A stretch of 64,000 bases of DNA from the NCBI GenBank assembly GCA_963835085.1, contig CAWIED010000001.1, positions 2,666,001 to 2,730,000 of the forward strand, in the 5' to 3' direction. Source of the stretch: JBDIAG01 sp963835085 (GTDB taxonomy: Bacteria > Actinomycetota > Actinomycetes > Actinomycetales > CAWJMD01). Below, in pieces: positions 25,865 through 33,518 of this stretch. The notes under the pieces are model-generated. The model worked only from the letters and a program-made list of their open reading frames with translations, was not told the DNA's origin and ran no database searches. A program made the position numbers and the translations under genes. The stretch's first letter is position 1, and every line of letters starts with the position of its first letter.

Positions 25865-26569
25865 TCAGCCGAAGAGACCGCCCAGGCCGCCGGCGCTGCC
25901 ACCGGTCGGCTCCGGTTGCGCACTCTCGCTGGGCTGCACGATCGCGAAGCCAGGCCCGTGGAAGACGAGTTGGAACGCCTCGCCCGAGCCGCCGCGCAGC
26001 ATGGAGCGGAAGTTCATGGAGTTCGCGATGCTCGGGGTGAGATTGGCCGACCAGGCGACGATGGCCTGCGGGTCGACATACACCGGGCTCTGCGAGCAGT
26101 CGAGCACGAGGGGCGGCCCGGGGGTCGTGACGGCCAGCGTGCCCCGGCCCTCGATGACGGTGTTGAAGATGCCCTGGCTCATCGTGGCGCCCGCGCCCTG
26201 TACCCGACGGATGTCCCAGTTGAGCGAGGCGTCGAAGGCGAGGATGCGTGCACCGCCCACCGTGATGGCGTCACCCTCCAGTTCGATCGGGAAGATGTGC
26301 TCCGAGAACCGGGCCAAATAGCAGTGGCCCTGTCCGGCGACCCGCATCAGTGGGGCGTCGTCGCTGCTAATCATTCGCCGCAGCAGCCGACCAAGGTTGC
26401 CAGAGCCCTCATGGGTGAACGTCAGCTGCCCCTGGTAGGCGACCATGGCGCCCTTGGCAGCCAGGACGTCAGGGCCTAGTCCCACTCGCAGCATCCGCTC
26501 CGACTGCAGTACCCAGCGATCGGGCGAGGGATTGGCCAGGTGGGCGGCATCGAAGAGCTGACTGCGCAT
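25865..26569 (-). CDS. AIM24 family protein
   Basis: A 234-residue protein with the AIM24/TraB-like beta-barrel features: MLRVGLGPDVLAAKGAMVAYQG, GQGHCYLARFSEHIFPIEL, and PGFAIVQPSE near the end. It closes with a Gly-rich tail (GGSAGGLGGLFG). Function in bacteria is unknown; the name comes from a yeast mitochondrial protein. It sits 46 bp upstream of prfB on the same strand. Lack of signal peptide implies a cytosolic place. Confidence 0.85.
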   Translation of the reverse strand: MRSQLFDAAHLANPSPDRWVLQSERMLRVGLGPDVLAAKGAMVAYQGQLTFTHEGSGNLGRLLRRMISSDDAPLMRVAGQGHCYLARFSEHIFPIELEGDAITVGGARILAFDASLNWDIRRVQGAGATMSQGIFNTVIEGRGTLAVTTPGPPLVLDCSQSPVYVDPQAIVAWSANLTPSIANSMNFRSMLRGGSGEAFQLVFHGPGFAIVQPSESAQPEPTGGSAGGLGGLFG

Positions 26570-26805
26570 CCGGCCCAGTCTGCCAAACGAACCCGGCCCA
26601 GTCTGGCAATGACTCTCCTCTGCGCCCTGTGTGACCCGGCCGACTGGCCGCAGCCGCCTCGAGCCGAAGACTCAGAGGCTGTCCAGCCGTGGCTGCCTAG
26701 CGCCATTGGGGGTCGAGCTTGCCCTCGATGCCACGCAGATCAGTGGGGTAGCTGCGAGTGCAGTCGGGTAGGCGCGGGCGCCGCTTCGAGGCGGCATCCC
26801 AGGCG

Positions 26806-26861
26806 CGGATCGCCCGGGCAGGTAGCCCAGGAACGGATCGCCCGGGCAGGTGGCCCAGGAA
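26806..26861. repeat. Two 28-bp tandem copies
   Basis: CGGATCGCCCGGGCAGGT followed by A/G and GCCCAGGAA occurs twice in direct succession with one difference. Confidence 0.85.
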
Positions 26862-26919
26862 CGTAGCACCAACCGGGCGGCCCCCCCGGGATTCCGCCCG
26901 GAAGACCGCCCGCTCGGGC

Positions 26920-26962
26920 GCGCTATGTCAATGCCCCGGTCGGCGAGGCATTGACATAGCGC
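26920..26962. repeat. Long palindrome, copy 1
   Basis: GCGCTATGTCAATGCC and its exact inverse complement are separated by 11 bases. A related palindrome is at 54886-54927 with the same outer arms (CGCTATG...CATAGCG), the same inner ATGCC/GGCA and a similar loop (CCGGTCGGCGA against CCGTCCGGTGA). No T-run follows on either strand, so a simple terminator is unlikely. Confidence 0.85.
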
Positions 26963-27025
26963 CCAAATCCCCTCTGTACTACGCACCCAACGCCTTACTG
27001 AGCTCAACCAAACCCCTCCTCACGC

Positions 27026-27350
27026 GTACGACGCCGTCGCCAGTCCCAACCGCAGAAAGGCGCGCACCTGGCACCACCCAGGCCGCCTGCCGACGTGTGC
27101 GACGCCGTCAAGGGTGCCAACCGCGGCAAATACCACGCACCCGGCACCACCCAAGCCCCCTCCCAACGTGCGCGACGCCGTCAAGGGTGCCAACCGCGGC
27201 AAATACCACGCACCTGGCACCACCCAAGCCCCCTCCCGACGTGTGCGACGCCGTCAGGGGTGCCAACCGCGGCAAATACCACGCACCCGACACCACCCAA
27301 GCCGCCAGCCGACCCGTTCGACACCCGCCGGTGCCAACCAACCGCGAATA
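27026..27350 (+). repeat. Array of 73-bp units with GGTGCC...GGCACC arms, locus 1
   Basis: Units with GGTGCC begin at 27113, 27186, 27259 and 27330, plus a degenerate first unit from 27026. Each contains GGTGCCAACCGCGGCAAATA, then CCACGCACC and GGCACCACCCAA; the two ends can pair as a hairpin. Spacer sequence (CGTGTGCGACGCCGTCA) is also conserved within the array. The same design recurs in inverse orientation at 54995-55178. Confidence 0.85.
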
Positions 27351-27416
27351 TCGCCGCGAACCACGCAGGTGGACACCCGGCCGGAGTGGAACGAGTTCAG
27401 TTCAACGGTCTCGCTT

Positions 27417-28196
27417 TCAGATCCGCGGGATGAGCTCGACCACCCCATCGAGCACGAGCGAGGGCCGGTACGGAAAGCGCGCGATCTCGCTCGGCTTGGT
27501 GATGCCGGAGAGCACCAGAACGGTGAACAGCCCGGCCTCCATGCCCGCCACGACGTCGGTGTCCATCCGGTCGCCCACCATGGCGGTGGTCTCGGAGTGC
27601 GCCTCGATCTTGTTCATCGCGCTGCGGAACATGAAGGGATTGGGCTTGCCCGGGGTGTAGGGCTCGACGCCGGTGGCCTTCGTGATGAGCGCCGCGAACG
27701 CCCCGCACGCCGGCAGCGACCCTTCCGCAGAAGGCCCGATCGGGTCGGGATTGGTGGAGATGAACCTGGCGCCCCCCTCAATGAGCCGGATCGCCCGGGT
27801 GATGGCTTCGAAGGAGTAGGAGCGGGTCTCGCCCAGCACGACGAAATCGGGGTTCGTCTCGGTGAGCACATAGCCCACCTCGTGCAGGGCGGTGGTGAGG
27901 CCCGCCTCACCGATCACGTAGGCCGACCCGTTGGGCACCTGGCGCGACAGGAACTCCGCGGTGGCCATCGCGGAGGTGAAGATCGACTCCTCCGGCACGC
28001 TGAGCCCGGACGAACGCAGCCGCGCCGCCAGATCGCGCGGGGTATAGATGGAATTGTTGGTCAACAGCAGAAAGCGCCGCTCGCGGTCGACGAGCCGACG
28101 CAGGAAGTCCTCCGCTCCGGGTAAGGCATAGCCCTCGTGGACGAGCACGCCGTCCATGTCACAGAGCCAACATTCGATGTAGTCGAGTGCCGTCAC
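27417..28196 (-). CDS. HAD-IIA family hydrolase (NagD-like phosphatase)
   Basis: A 259-residue HAD-IIA phosphatase: motif I CDMDGVLVHEG, LLTNNSIYTPRDLAARL (motif II region), TPGKPNPFMFRSAM (motif III Lys) and AMVGDRMDTDVVAGMEAGL (motif IV). NagD relatives dephosphorylate sugar phosphates and nucleotides. The start GTG at 28196 places the first motif at the usual distance; the frame open to 28289 has no supporting ribosome site. The first catalytic Asp is preceded by Cys (WLCDMDG). It follows the whiB7 region on the same strand. Confidence 0.9.
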   Translation of the reverse strand: MTALDYIECWLCDMDGVLVHEGYALPGAEDFLRRLVDRERRFLLLTNNSIYTPRDLAARLRSSGLSVPEESIFTSAMATAEFLSRQVPNGSAYVIGEAGLTTALHEVGYVLTETNPDFVVLGETRSYSFEAITRAIRLIEGGARFISTNPDPIGPSAEGSLPACGAFAALITKATGVEPYTPGKPNPFMFRSAMNKIEAHSETTAMVGDRMDTDVVAGMEAGLFTVLVLSGITKPSEIARFPYRPSLVLDGVVELIPRI

Positions 28197-28339
28197 GGGC
28201 TCAGTCTTGCGTGCCCGCCCCGGTTGACCCAAGCGGACGGCCCGTCTGCACGGGTGGCAGACGGGCCGTACCTGCTCTGGACGAGTCATTCCACGCGGGT
28301 TGGCGACACCGCCCGTTCGCCGATGGGCTCACAAGCGGC

Positions 28340-28466
28340 GCCCCTCGGCCACCGCTGCACTCACGCAGCGACCTCGGCCACCGCCGCACTCACGCAGCGA
28401 CCTCGCAAACGCTCACGCAACGACCTCGGCCACCACAACGCTCACGCGGCAACCTCGTCCCCGCAC
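28340..28466 (-). repeat. Tandem repeats derived from the 3' end of whiB7
   Basis: Reading the minus strand, the last whiB7 codons and stop (GAAGTCGCCGCGTGA) are followed by four or five further near copies of GAGGTCGCTGCGTGAG separated by GCGGTGGCC-like spacers, period mostly ~29-30. Each copy again encodes EVAA and stop. Confidence 0.75.
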
Positions 28467-28787
28467 TCACGCGGCGACTTCGTCCGCCGCCTTGCCGCGG
28501 GCTGCGGCCAGGTAACGCGGGTCGTCCTTGCGGGGGCGGCCACGGGGAACCTTGCGGGCCACGATGCGGCCCGCCTCGAAGAGCTCGCCTCCCCAGACGC
28601 CCCACGGCTCACGCCGCGTGGTGGCGCCGGCGAGGCAATCGACCCGAACGGGGCACTGCCCGCACAGAGCCTTGGCCCGCTCGACCTCTGCGGGACGCTC
28701 GGCGAACCACAGGTCGTCATTGTCGGCCTGGCACGGCGTGAGTTGCTCGGGCGCCGCGAGCTGGTCGATCAGTGCTGCGAGTTGCAT
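28467..28787 (-). CDS. whiB7: WhiB7-type transcriptional regulator
   Basis: A 106-residue WhiB-family [4Fe-4S] protein. Cluster ligands are C19, C42, C45 and C51 (TPCQ, LCGQC, RVDC). The EPWGVWGGELF turn follows, then an AT-hook RGRPRK at 82-87, the mark of WhiB7, which partners the housekeeping sigma factor to activate intrinsic antibiotic resistance genes. CAGGAGGT precedes the ATG. The long upstream leader contains a small ORF and a strong hairpin, consistent with attenuation control known for whiB7. The last residues (DEVAA) are tandemly repeated in the DNA past the stop. Neighbouring uvrD2 and mrx1 match the mycobacterial order. Confidence 0.92.
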   Translation of the reverse strand: MQLAALIDQLAAPEQLTPCQADNDDLWFAERPAEVERAKALCGQCPVRVDCLAGATTRREPWGVWGGELFEAGRIVARKVPRGRPRKDDPRYLAAARGKAADEVAA

Positions 28788-28943
28788 CGCAGACCTCCTG
28801 GGTCGGGCCAGCTGGTGGCTGGCCGGTAGTGGCGGATAGCTGTCGATCTGATGCCTGGTGGGCTGATGTGCGTTGTGCCGGTTGGCAATTGGTGCTCGGC
28901 GGGACGACCCCGGTAGTTGCCGATCGGTGACCGGCAACACGAA

Positions 28944-28974
28944 GGCCGCGGATCCCGTCTGGGAGTCCGCGGCC
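28944..28974 (-). promoter_or_regulatory. Attenuator-like hairpin in the whiB7 leader
   Basis: GGCCGCGGA and TCCGCGGCC pair perfectly, and the inner TCCC/GGGA can add pairs. On the minus strand it lies after the leader ORF and before whiB7, followed by TTCGTGTTG. The arrangement of leader ORF, hairpin and gene suggests translation-dependent termination. Confidence 0.6.
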
Positions 28975-29013
28975 TGGAGATCGCCGGCTGAGCCGAGCGA
29001 GAATGCTCGACGG

Positions 29014-29277
29014 CTAACCTGGCGGAGCTCCAGACAGACTGCTCCCTTGGCCGAAAGCGTTGGCGATGGCGCCGGAATCACCTGCAGCGGACGGCGTCTC
29101 GCAGTGACGCAAGACGGCGAGGGCGCTCAGCAGGAGAGCCCGGCGGCCAGCCGCGGCGCGCTCACCCATCGCTGCGGGCTGCCAGCGCACCGACGCGGCA
29201 TACGGCAGAGGCGACGGCACGGCATAGGCGAGGGCGAACACGCCAACGTGCTTATCGCTCGTGATGATCGTTGCCAT
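29014..29277 (-). CDS. Possible leader ORF upstream of whiB7
   Basis: An 87-codon frame begins MATIITSDKHVGVFALAYAV with a strong GGAGGCGACATC site before the ATG. The product shows no known domain; its GC-rich second half may not be conserved. It ends 40 bases before the attenuator-like hairpin at 28944-28974. whiB7 mRNAs are known to carry upstream ORFs that sense translation stress, so this frame may serve that role. Only its first part may matter. Confidence 0.5.
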   Translation of the reverse strand: MATIITSDKHVGVFALAYAVPSPLPYAASVRWQPAAMGERAAAGRRALLLSALAVLRHCETPSAAGDSGAIANAFGQGSSLSGAPPG

Positions 29278-29468
29278 GATGTCGCCTCCTCTCGCCTCGG
29301 ATTCCCCGTGGAATCTGTCGTACCTGCTATTGAACCAACTACCCGCGAACTACGCGCGGCAGCCTTTACGAGGGTAGGCAACCGTCGCAGCCCACGCAAC
29401 GGAATTTACGCGAACTTTTTTTCACAGCCGACACCAGAGCCTCTTGCCACCGCGGCAACATGCCAAAA

Positions 29469-29509
29469 CCCGCTGCGCTGCAACGGATTAAACCGTGCAA
29501 CGCAGCGGG
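29469..29509 (-). terminator. Terminator downstream of the PhyH gene
   Basis: CCCGCTGCG(C/T)TGCA arms with an additional ACGG/CCGT inner pair form a long stem. On the minus strand the stem is followed by TTTT. It lies 30 bases after the PhyH stop codon. Confidence 0.8.
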
Positions 29510-29538
29510 TCGGCCCGCGGAATCGAGTTGGAGAAGAT

Positions 29539-30771
29539 TCAGTGGCTCAGCTTGGTGACGGCCTGCGCGGCGAGCCGGTCGGCCAGCTCGTCCGGGCTCC
29601 GGCGGTTCGCGAGCGCCTCGGTGAGGAGCTCTGCCTGGCTGAGCGGGGTCATCCCGCCGATCGGCTGGTCGCGGTCCAGGTTCGTCGGAAACGGGTACCC
29701 CTCCGCGCTGGCGGCGATGACGTTGGCCACGTTCTCAGGCAGACCGTCGTCAGGCAGACCGTCGTCAGGCAGACCGTCGCCAGAGCCGCCGTCTACGCCC
29801 TCGGGCGTGGTACGGGCCAACAGGGCCGGGTAGATGGCGTTGACAACGCGGGTGCGATCGACGGCCTCCATGGCCCGGCCGAAGCCCGACGAGACCTGCA
29901 GCAGGTTGGCCATCCGGCGAACCTGCGCCGTGTGGTTGGTGCCGGCCGCATGGAAGAGCGCCGGGTTGAAGAAGACGGCATCGCCCTTGCGCAGAGGAAG
30001 CTGCACGTGGTTGGCCACGAAGTACTCCTGGAAGTCCTCCCGCCAATACGCGAGGTAGCCGGGGGTGTACTTCTGCGAGTGCGGCAGGTAGAGCGTCGGG
30101 CCGCTCTCCACGGGCATGTCGCAGTGCGCCACAGCACCCTGCAGGGTCAGCGTCATCGACAGCCGATGCACGTGGAGGGGATAGCGCTCGCACTCCTGCG
30201 CCGAGAGAAAGCCGAGGTGATAGTCGCGGTGCACCGTCTGGCCCTGACCGCCGGGGTTCACCACGTTGACCTGGCTGGTCACCTGATAGCGGGGGCCGAG
30301 CCAGGCGGTGGAAGCAAGCGCGACGATGTCGTTGGCGTAGTAATCGACGAAGGCGTCGGGAGCCGCCACGGCGAGCTTCTCCAGGCCGTTCCAGACCCGG
30401 TCGTTGGCGCCGGGCTTGGCGAAGTGGTCGCCGCCGGCACGCCCGGCGGCCTTCTGCTCGGCGATCAGTAGGTCGAAGGCCTCCGTAACCGGATCGATCA
30501 CGTTCGACTCGAAGGCGCCCGTGAACACGGCGATACCCGGACCGTCCGCGAAGACTCTGGCCAGCTCCGCCAGCACGGCCCGCCGTCCAACCGGGTCGGC
30601 AGCCGAGACTCGCAGAGCGGCTGCGGAGTAGACCACCACGCCCTGCTCGATGCGTTCGGCATGCGGGTAGTCGGCGAGGTCGGTGGTGGCGGCAACGACC
30701 TGCTCGAGGTCTTCGACCCGGCAGTCGTCGGTCGACAACCAAGCGGCATTGCTCAGTGGCGTTGCGGTCAT
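29539..30771 (-). CDS. Phytanoyl-CoA dioxygenase (PhyH) family protein
   Basis: A 410-residue Fe(II)/2-oxoglutarate oxygenase-like protein. The HxD pair is in TVHRDYHLGF and the distal His in NPALFHAAGTNHTAQVRRM, with the Arg that binds 2-oxoglutarate after it. The family hydroxylates diverse small molecules. Near residue 345 lies a run of PDDGL pentads from a 15-bp repeat. I prefer ATG 30771, preceded by GGAG; ATG 30786 is the alternative. It separates whiB7 from uvrD2, where mycobacteria have other genes. Substrate unknown. Confidence 0.85.
   Translation of the reverse strand: MTATPLSNAAWLSTDDCRVEDLEQVVAATTDLADYPHAERIEQGVVVYSAAALRVSAADPVGRRAVLAELARVFADGPGIAVFTGAFESNVIDPVTEAFDLLIAEQKAAGRAGGDHFAKPGANDRVWNGLEKLAVAAPDAFVDYYANDIVALASTAWLGPRYQVTSQVNVVNPGGQGQTVHRDYHLGFLSAQECERYPLHVHRLSMTLTLQGAVAHCDMPVESGPTLYLPHSQKYTPGYLAYWREDFQEYFVANHVQLPLRKGDAVFFNPALFHAAGTNHTAQVRRMANLLQVSSGFGRAMEAVDRTRVVNAIYPALLARTTPEGVDGGSGDGLPDDGLPDDGLPENVANVIAASAEGYPFPTNLDRDQPIGGMTPLSQAELLTEALANRRSPDELADRLAAQAVTKLSH
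29742..29790 (-). repeat. 15-bp tandem repeat in the PhyH gene
   Basis: Three copies of CAGACCGTCGTCAGG-type units encode Pro-Asp-Asp-Gly-Leu pentads in frame. Confidence 0.85.
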
Positions 30772-30922
30772 GAGGTTCTCCAACATCTCTTTGGGGACGG
30801 CTCACAGCTCTGCTGACGGGCTCATCCGGGGGCGGATGGCACTCGTGGATCGGGTGCTCGGCGCAGTTCCAGGATGGCCTCTCCTGCCACCTGCCGCTGC
30901 CATGAAATCCATCAGAAACCCA

Positions 30923-33178
30923 TCACCCGCCGGTGGTTGGCTTCGTCGCGGTGACGATGCCGAGCACCTCGGCGCCGTACCTTTCGAGCTTGGCTGCGCC
31001 CACCCCTGAGATCTTGAGCAGTTCGGCATTGCTGACCGGCCTGCTGAACGCGATGGCCTCCAGCGTGGCATCGGTGAACACCACATAGGCCGGCACCTTG
31101 TCGTGCTGTGCACGTTCTGCGCGCCACTGCTGAAGGGCGTCGAACACGGCTTCGTCATGGTCGGGCGGGCACGTGGCGCACCGTCCGATCGTGCGTTGCG
31201 CTGCCGCCGTAAGACTGACTCCGCACTGCCGGCAAGCGGTGTGCAGAGTCGATGGGCGCTGACGTCGTCCCGACTGGCGCTTGGGTTCGCCGGGCTCGAC
31301 GCCGGCGCGGACCCGGCGGACCTTGGCCGACACCGGCGCCAGAAAGCGGCTCGGACCGCGCGAAGCCCGGGTCCCGGGTGTTCGAGAGGCCGTCCACGAC
31401 AAGAGCAGCCGGTGCCGGGCGCGGGTGACGCCCACATACAGCAACCGACGCTCCTCCTCGATGGCTTCGGGTGTGACGGCGAACGAGATCGGCATCAGGC
31501 CTTCGCTCAGACCGACGATGACCACGACGTCCCACTCCAGACCCTTGGCCGCGTGCAGCGAGCTGAGCGTCACACCGCCGGCCGAAGGCGCGTGAGCGGC
31601 GGCAGCGCGCATTTCCAGCTCGGCCACGAAATCGGTGAGCGTTGGCGGCCGGGCCGGCTGTGGCGCCCCCTGTGCCGCCTCCGGCGCGGCGCCGGTGGCC
31701 TCCAACGGCTGCAGGGCGGCTGCCGCTTCGATCGGCGGCCCATCCAGTCCGCCGGAAGTGGCGCCCGTCAGCTCGTCGGCGAGCACGGCGAGCGCTTGGA
31801 GCGACTCCCATTGGTCGCGAACCGCGCCGGTGGAGCTTGGCGGCTCGGCAGACCAGCCTCCGGCGCTGAGCACGTCGCGGACGACGGCGCCCAGCTCGCC
31901 CGAGGTGCCCGCGCGGGCGGCCCCACGCAGCAGCATCACCGCCCGGCGCACCTCGGGACGGGCGAAGAATCGCTCGCTGCCGCGCACCTGGTAGGCGATG
32001 CCGGCCGAGGCGAGCTCGGCTTCCAGTGGCTGCGACTGGGCATTGGTGCGGTAGAGCACCGCGATCTCGCCCAACGGTGTGCCGGCGGCCCGCCAGGTCG
32101 CCACCCGCGAGACGACGGCCTGAGCCTCGGCCACGTCGTCAGGATGCTGCATGACCTCCGGCTCGGGGCCGGGCGGACGTTGCGCCACGAGCTCGACCCG
32201 GGCCGTGCGGGCCGCGGCCGGCGCGGCGTCGAGCAGCCGGTTGGCCAGGCCCACCACCTGAGGCGTCGACCGGTAGTCGCGCAGCAGCCTCAACAGCTTG
32301 GCGTTGGGGTAGGTCGTGCGAAACGTCAACAGGTAGCGCGGATCTGCCCCGGCGAAGGAGTAGATGGTCTGGCTCGGATCGCCGACCACGCACACCTCGT
32401 CGCGCTCGCCGAGCCAGCTCGCGAGCAGGGTGTGCTGCAGGGCGGAGACGTCTTGAAACTCGTCGACCACGAAGTGCCGGTACTGCTCGCGCACGGCAGT
32501 TGCTATCTGCGGATACTCGCGCAGGATGCCGACCATGACCTGCAGGACGTCTTCGAAGTCGATGACGCCGCGAGCAGCCTTGACGTCCTCATAGACCTGG
32601 ATCAGCCGGCCCACTCCGGTGAGGTCGAGGCCGCCGGCCCCCGCTCTGCCCGCCTTCGCGGCGGCGGCCGGGTACGTCTCGGGAGTGAGCAGGTTGACCT
32701 TGGCCCACTCGATCTCGGCCGCCAGATCGCGCACTGCGGAGCGGTCGGCTCGCAACCGCAGCCGGCCGGCCGACTCGCCCACCAACGGAGCCTTGTGGTC
32801 GACGAGTGGTGGCGGCGCCCCGCCCACTGCCTGCGGCCAGAAGAACTGCAGCTGGCGCAGGGCCGCCGCGTGAAACGTGCGGGTCTGCACGCCGCCGACA
32901 CCGAGCGCAGCCAGCCGGCCGCGCATCTCCCCCGCGGCCCGCGCGGTGAAGGTCAGCGCCAGCACCTGCGCTGGTCGGTAGGCCCCGCAAGCGACGCCGT
33001 ACGCCAGCCGATGCGTGATAGCGCGCGTCTTGCCCGTGCCCGCGCCGGCCAGCACGCACACCGGACCGGACAGCGTCAGGGCAACCTCCCGCTGCTCCGG
33101 ATCGAGGCCGGCCAACACCTGGTCAGGGTCGGCGCTCGCGGGGGAGGCGAGGGATCGGCTGGGCACGCTCGCCATCAT
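30923..33178 (-). CDS. uvrD2: ATP-dependent DNA helicase UvrD2
   Basis: A 751-residue SF1A helicase: Walker A LAGAGTGKTRAITHRLAYG, Walker B HFVVDEFQDVSALQ, motif III VVGDPSQTIYSFAGADPRYL, and late motifs LSSLHAAKGLEWDVV and RRLLYVGVTRAR. After the helicase core there is a tetracysteine element (CRQC ... CATC, near residues 655-680) and an HRDC domain (RAERAQHDKVPAYVVFTDAT ... LLKISGVGAAKLERYG), both typical of mycobacterial UvrD2. I take ATG 33178, with AGAGG upstream. In mycobacteria the next gene is mrx1; here two ATPase genes lie between. Confidence 0.95.
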   Translation of the reverse strand: MMASVPSRSLASPASADPDQVLAGLDPEQREVALTLSGPVCVLAGAGTGKTRAITHRLAYGVACGAYRPAQVLALTFTARAAGEMRGRLAALGVGGVQTRTFHAAALRQLQFFWPQAVGGAPPPLVDHKAPLVGESAGRLRLRADRSAVRDLAAEIEWAKVNLLTPETYPAAAAKAGRAGAGGLDLTGVGRLIQVYEDVKAARGVIDFEDVLQVMVGILREYPQIATAVREQYRHFVVDEFQDVSALQHTLLASWLGERDEVCVVGDPSQTIYSFAGADPRYLLTFRTTYPNAKLLRLLRDYRSTPQVVGLANRLLDAAPAAARTARVELVAQRPPGPEPEVMQHPDDVAEAQAVVSRVATWRAAGTPLGEIAVLYRTNAQSQPLEAELASAGIAYQVRGSERFFARPEVRRAVMLLRGAARAGTSGELGAVVRDVLSAGGWSAEPPSSTGAVRDQWESLQALAVLADELTGATSGGLDGPPIEAAAALQPLEATGAAPEAAQGAPQPARPPTLTDFVAELEMRAAAAHAPSAGGVTLSSLHAAKGLEWDVVVIVGLSEGLMPISFAVTPEAIEEERRLLYVGVTRARHRLLLSWTASRTPGTRASRGPSRFLAPVSAKVRRVRAGVEPGEPKRQSGRRQRPSTLHTACRQCGVSLTAAAQRTIGRCATCPPDHDEAVFDALQQWRAERAQHDKVPAYVVFTDATLEAIAFSRPVSNAELLKISGVGAAKLERYGAEVLGIVTATKPTTGG

Positions 33179-33518
33179 GGCAACGACCTCTGACACTCAT
33201 TCCCGCGGGCCCGGCTCACTCGACGACGCCGGCGTCCGGCCCTTGCCGTAGAAAGGGCTCGCTCGGTCACCGGCCGCAGCTGCTCCAGCGGATCGGTCCG
33301 GCCCTTGCCGGAGGGAGAGCTCGCTCGCCCTGTTCCCCACCAGGCCCAGCCCCGGAAGTGCCGGGCGGTCGATTCAGGGCACTGTCGGTGGCTTGAGGGA
33401 TGGTGTCGTCATGGCAAGCACTGGCCGGTGAAGGTGACCAGCAACGGGACAGTAGTTGAGTACGGGAAATATCACGTACTAATATACGTGAAGAATTACT
33501 TATGAATATGGAGAGGAC
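33179..33518. other. 340-bp divergent intergenic region
   Basis: Holds the promoters of uvrD2 (minus) and the ATPase cassette (plus). A 34-base segment starting GTCCGGCCCTTGCCG occurs twice, at 33234 and 33296, with a few differences. The right 70 bases are markedly AT-rich, unlike the surroundings, and contain the inverted repeat listed separately. No gene is supported. Confidence 0.6.
33472..33491. promoter_or_regulatory. Perfect inverted repeat, candidate operator
   Basis: TCACGTA and TACGTGA are separated by CTAATA, 27 bases before the ATG of the first ATPase gene. It overlaps TAATAT/TATGAATAT, which could serve as a -10 element. The geometry fits a dimeric repressor site. Confidence 0.55.

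Larger units (their letters stand above)
26570..27416. other. 847-bp repeat-rich intergenic region
   Basis: No supported gene. It contains, in order, a 28-bp direct repeat pair, a 16-bp perfect palindrome and an array of 73-bp repeat units, each listed separately. Frames that stay open across the array simply reflect its periodic GC-rich sequence. The two flanking genes (AIM24 and NagD-like HAD) are both on the minus strand. Confidence 0.7.

Noticed and set aside
25819..25923. Programmed frameshift leader of prfB
   Set aside because: There is no in-frame UGA after a slippery site; the GTG start gives a complete RF2.
27026..27350. CRISPR array
   Set aside because: Repeat unit is ~73 bp with internal inverted arms; the spacers are themselves repeats and no cas genes are nearby.
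28873..30471. 532-codon plus-strand frame opposite PhyH and the whiB7 leader
   Set aside because: No recognisable domain and it crosses a strong terminator and two supported minus-strand genes.
31103..33193. 696-codon open frame opposite uvrD2
   Set aside because: Antisense to a helicase with all motifs intact; composition is that of a shadow frame.
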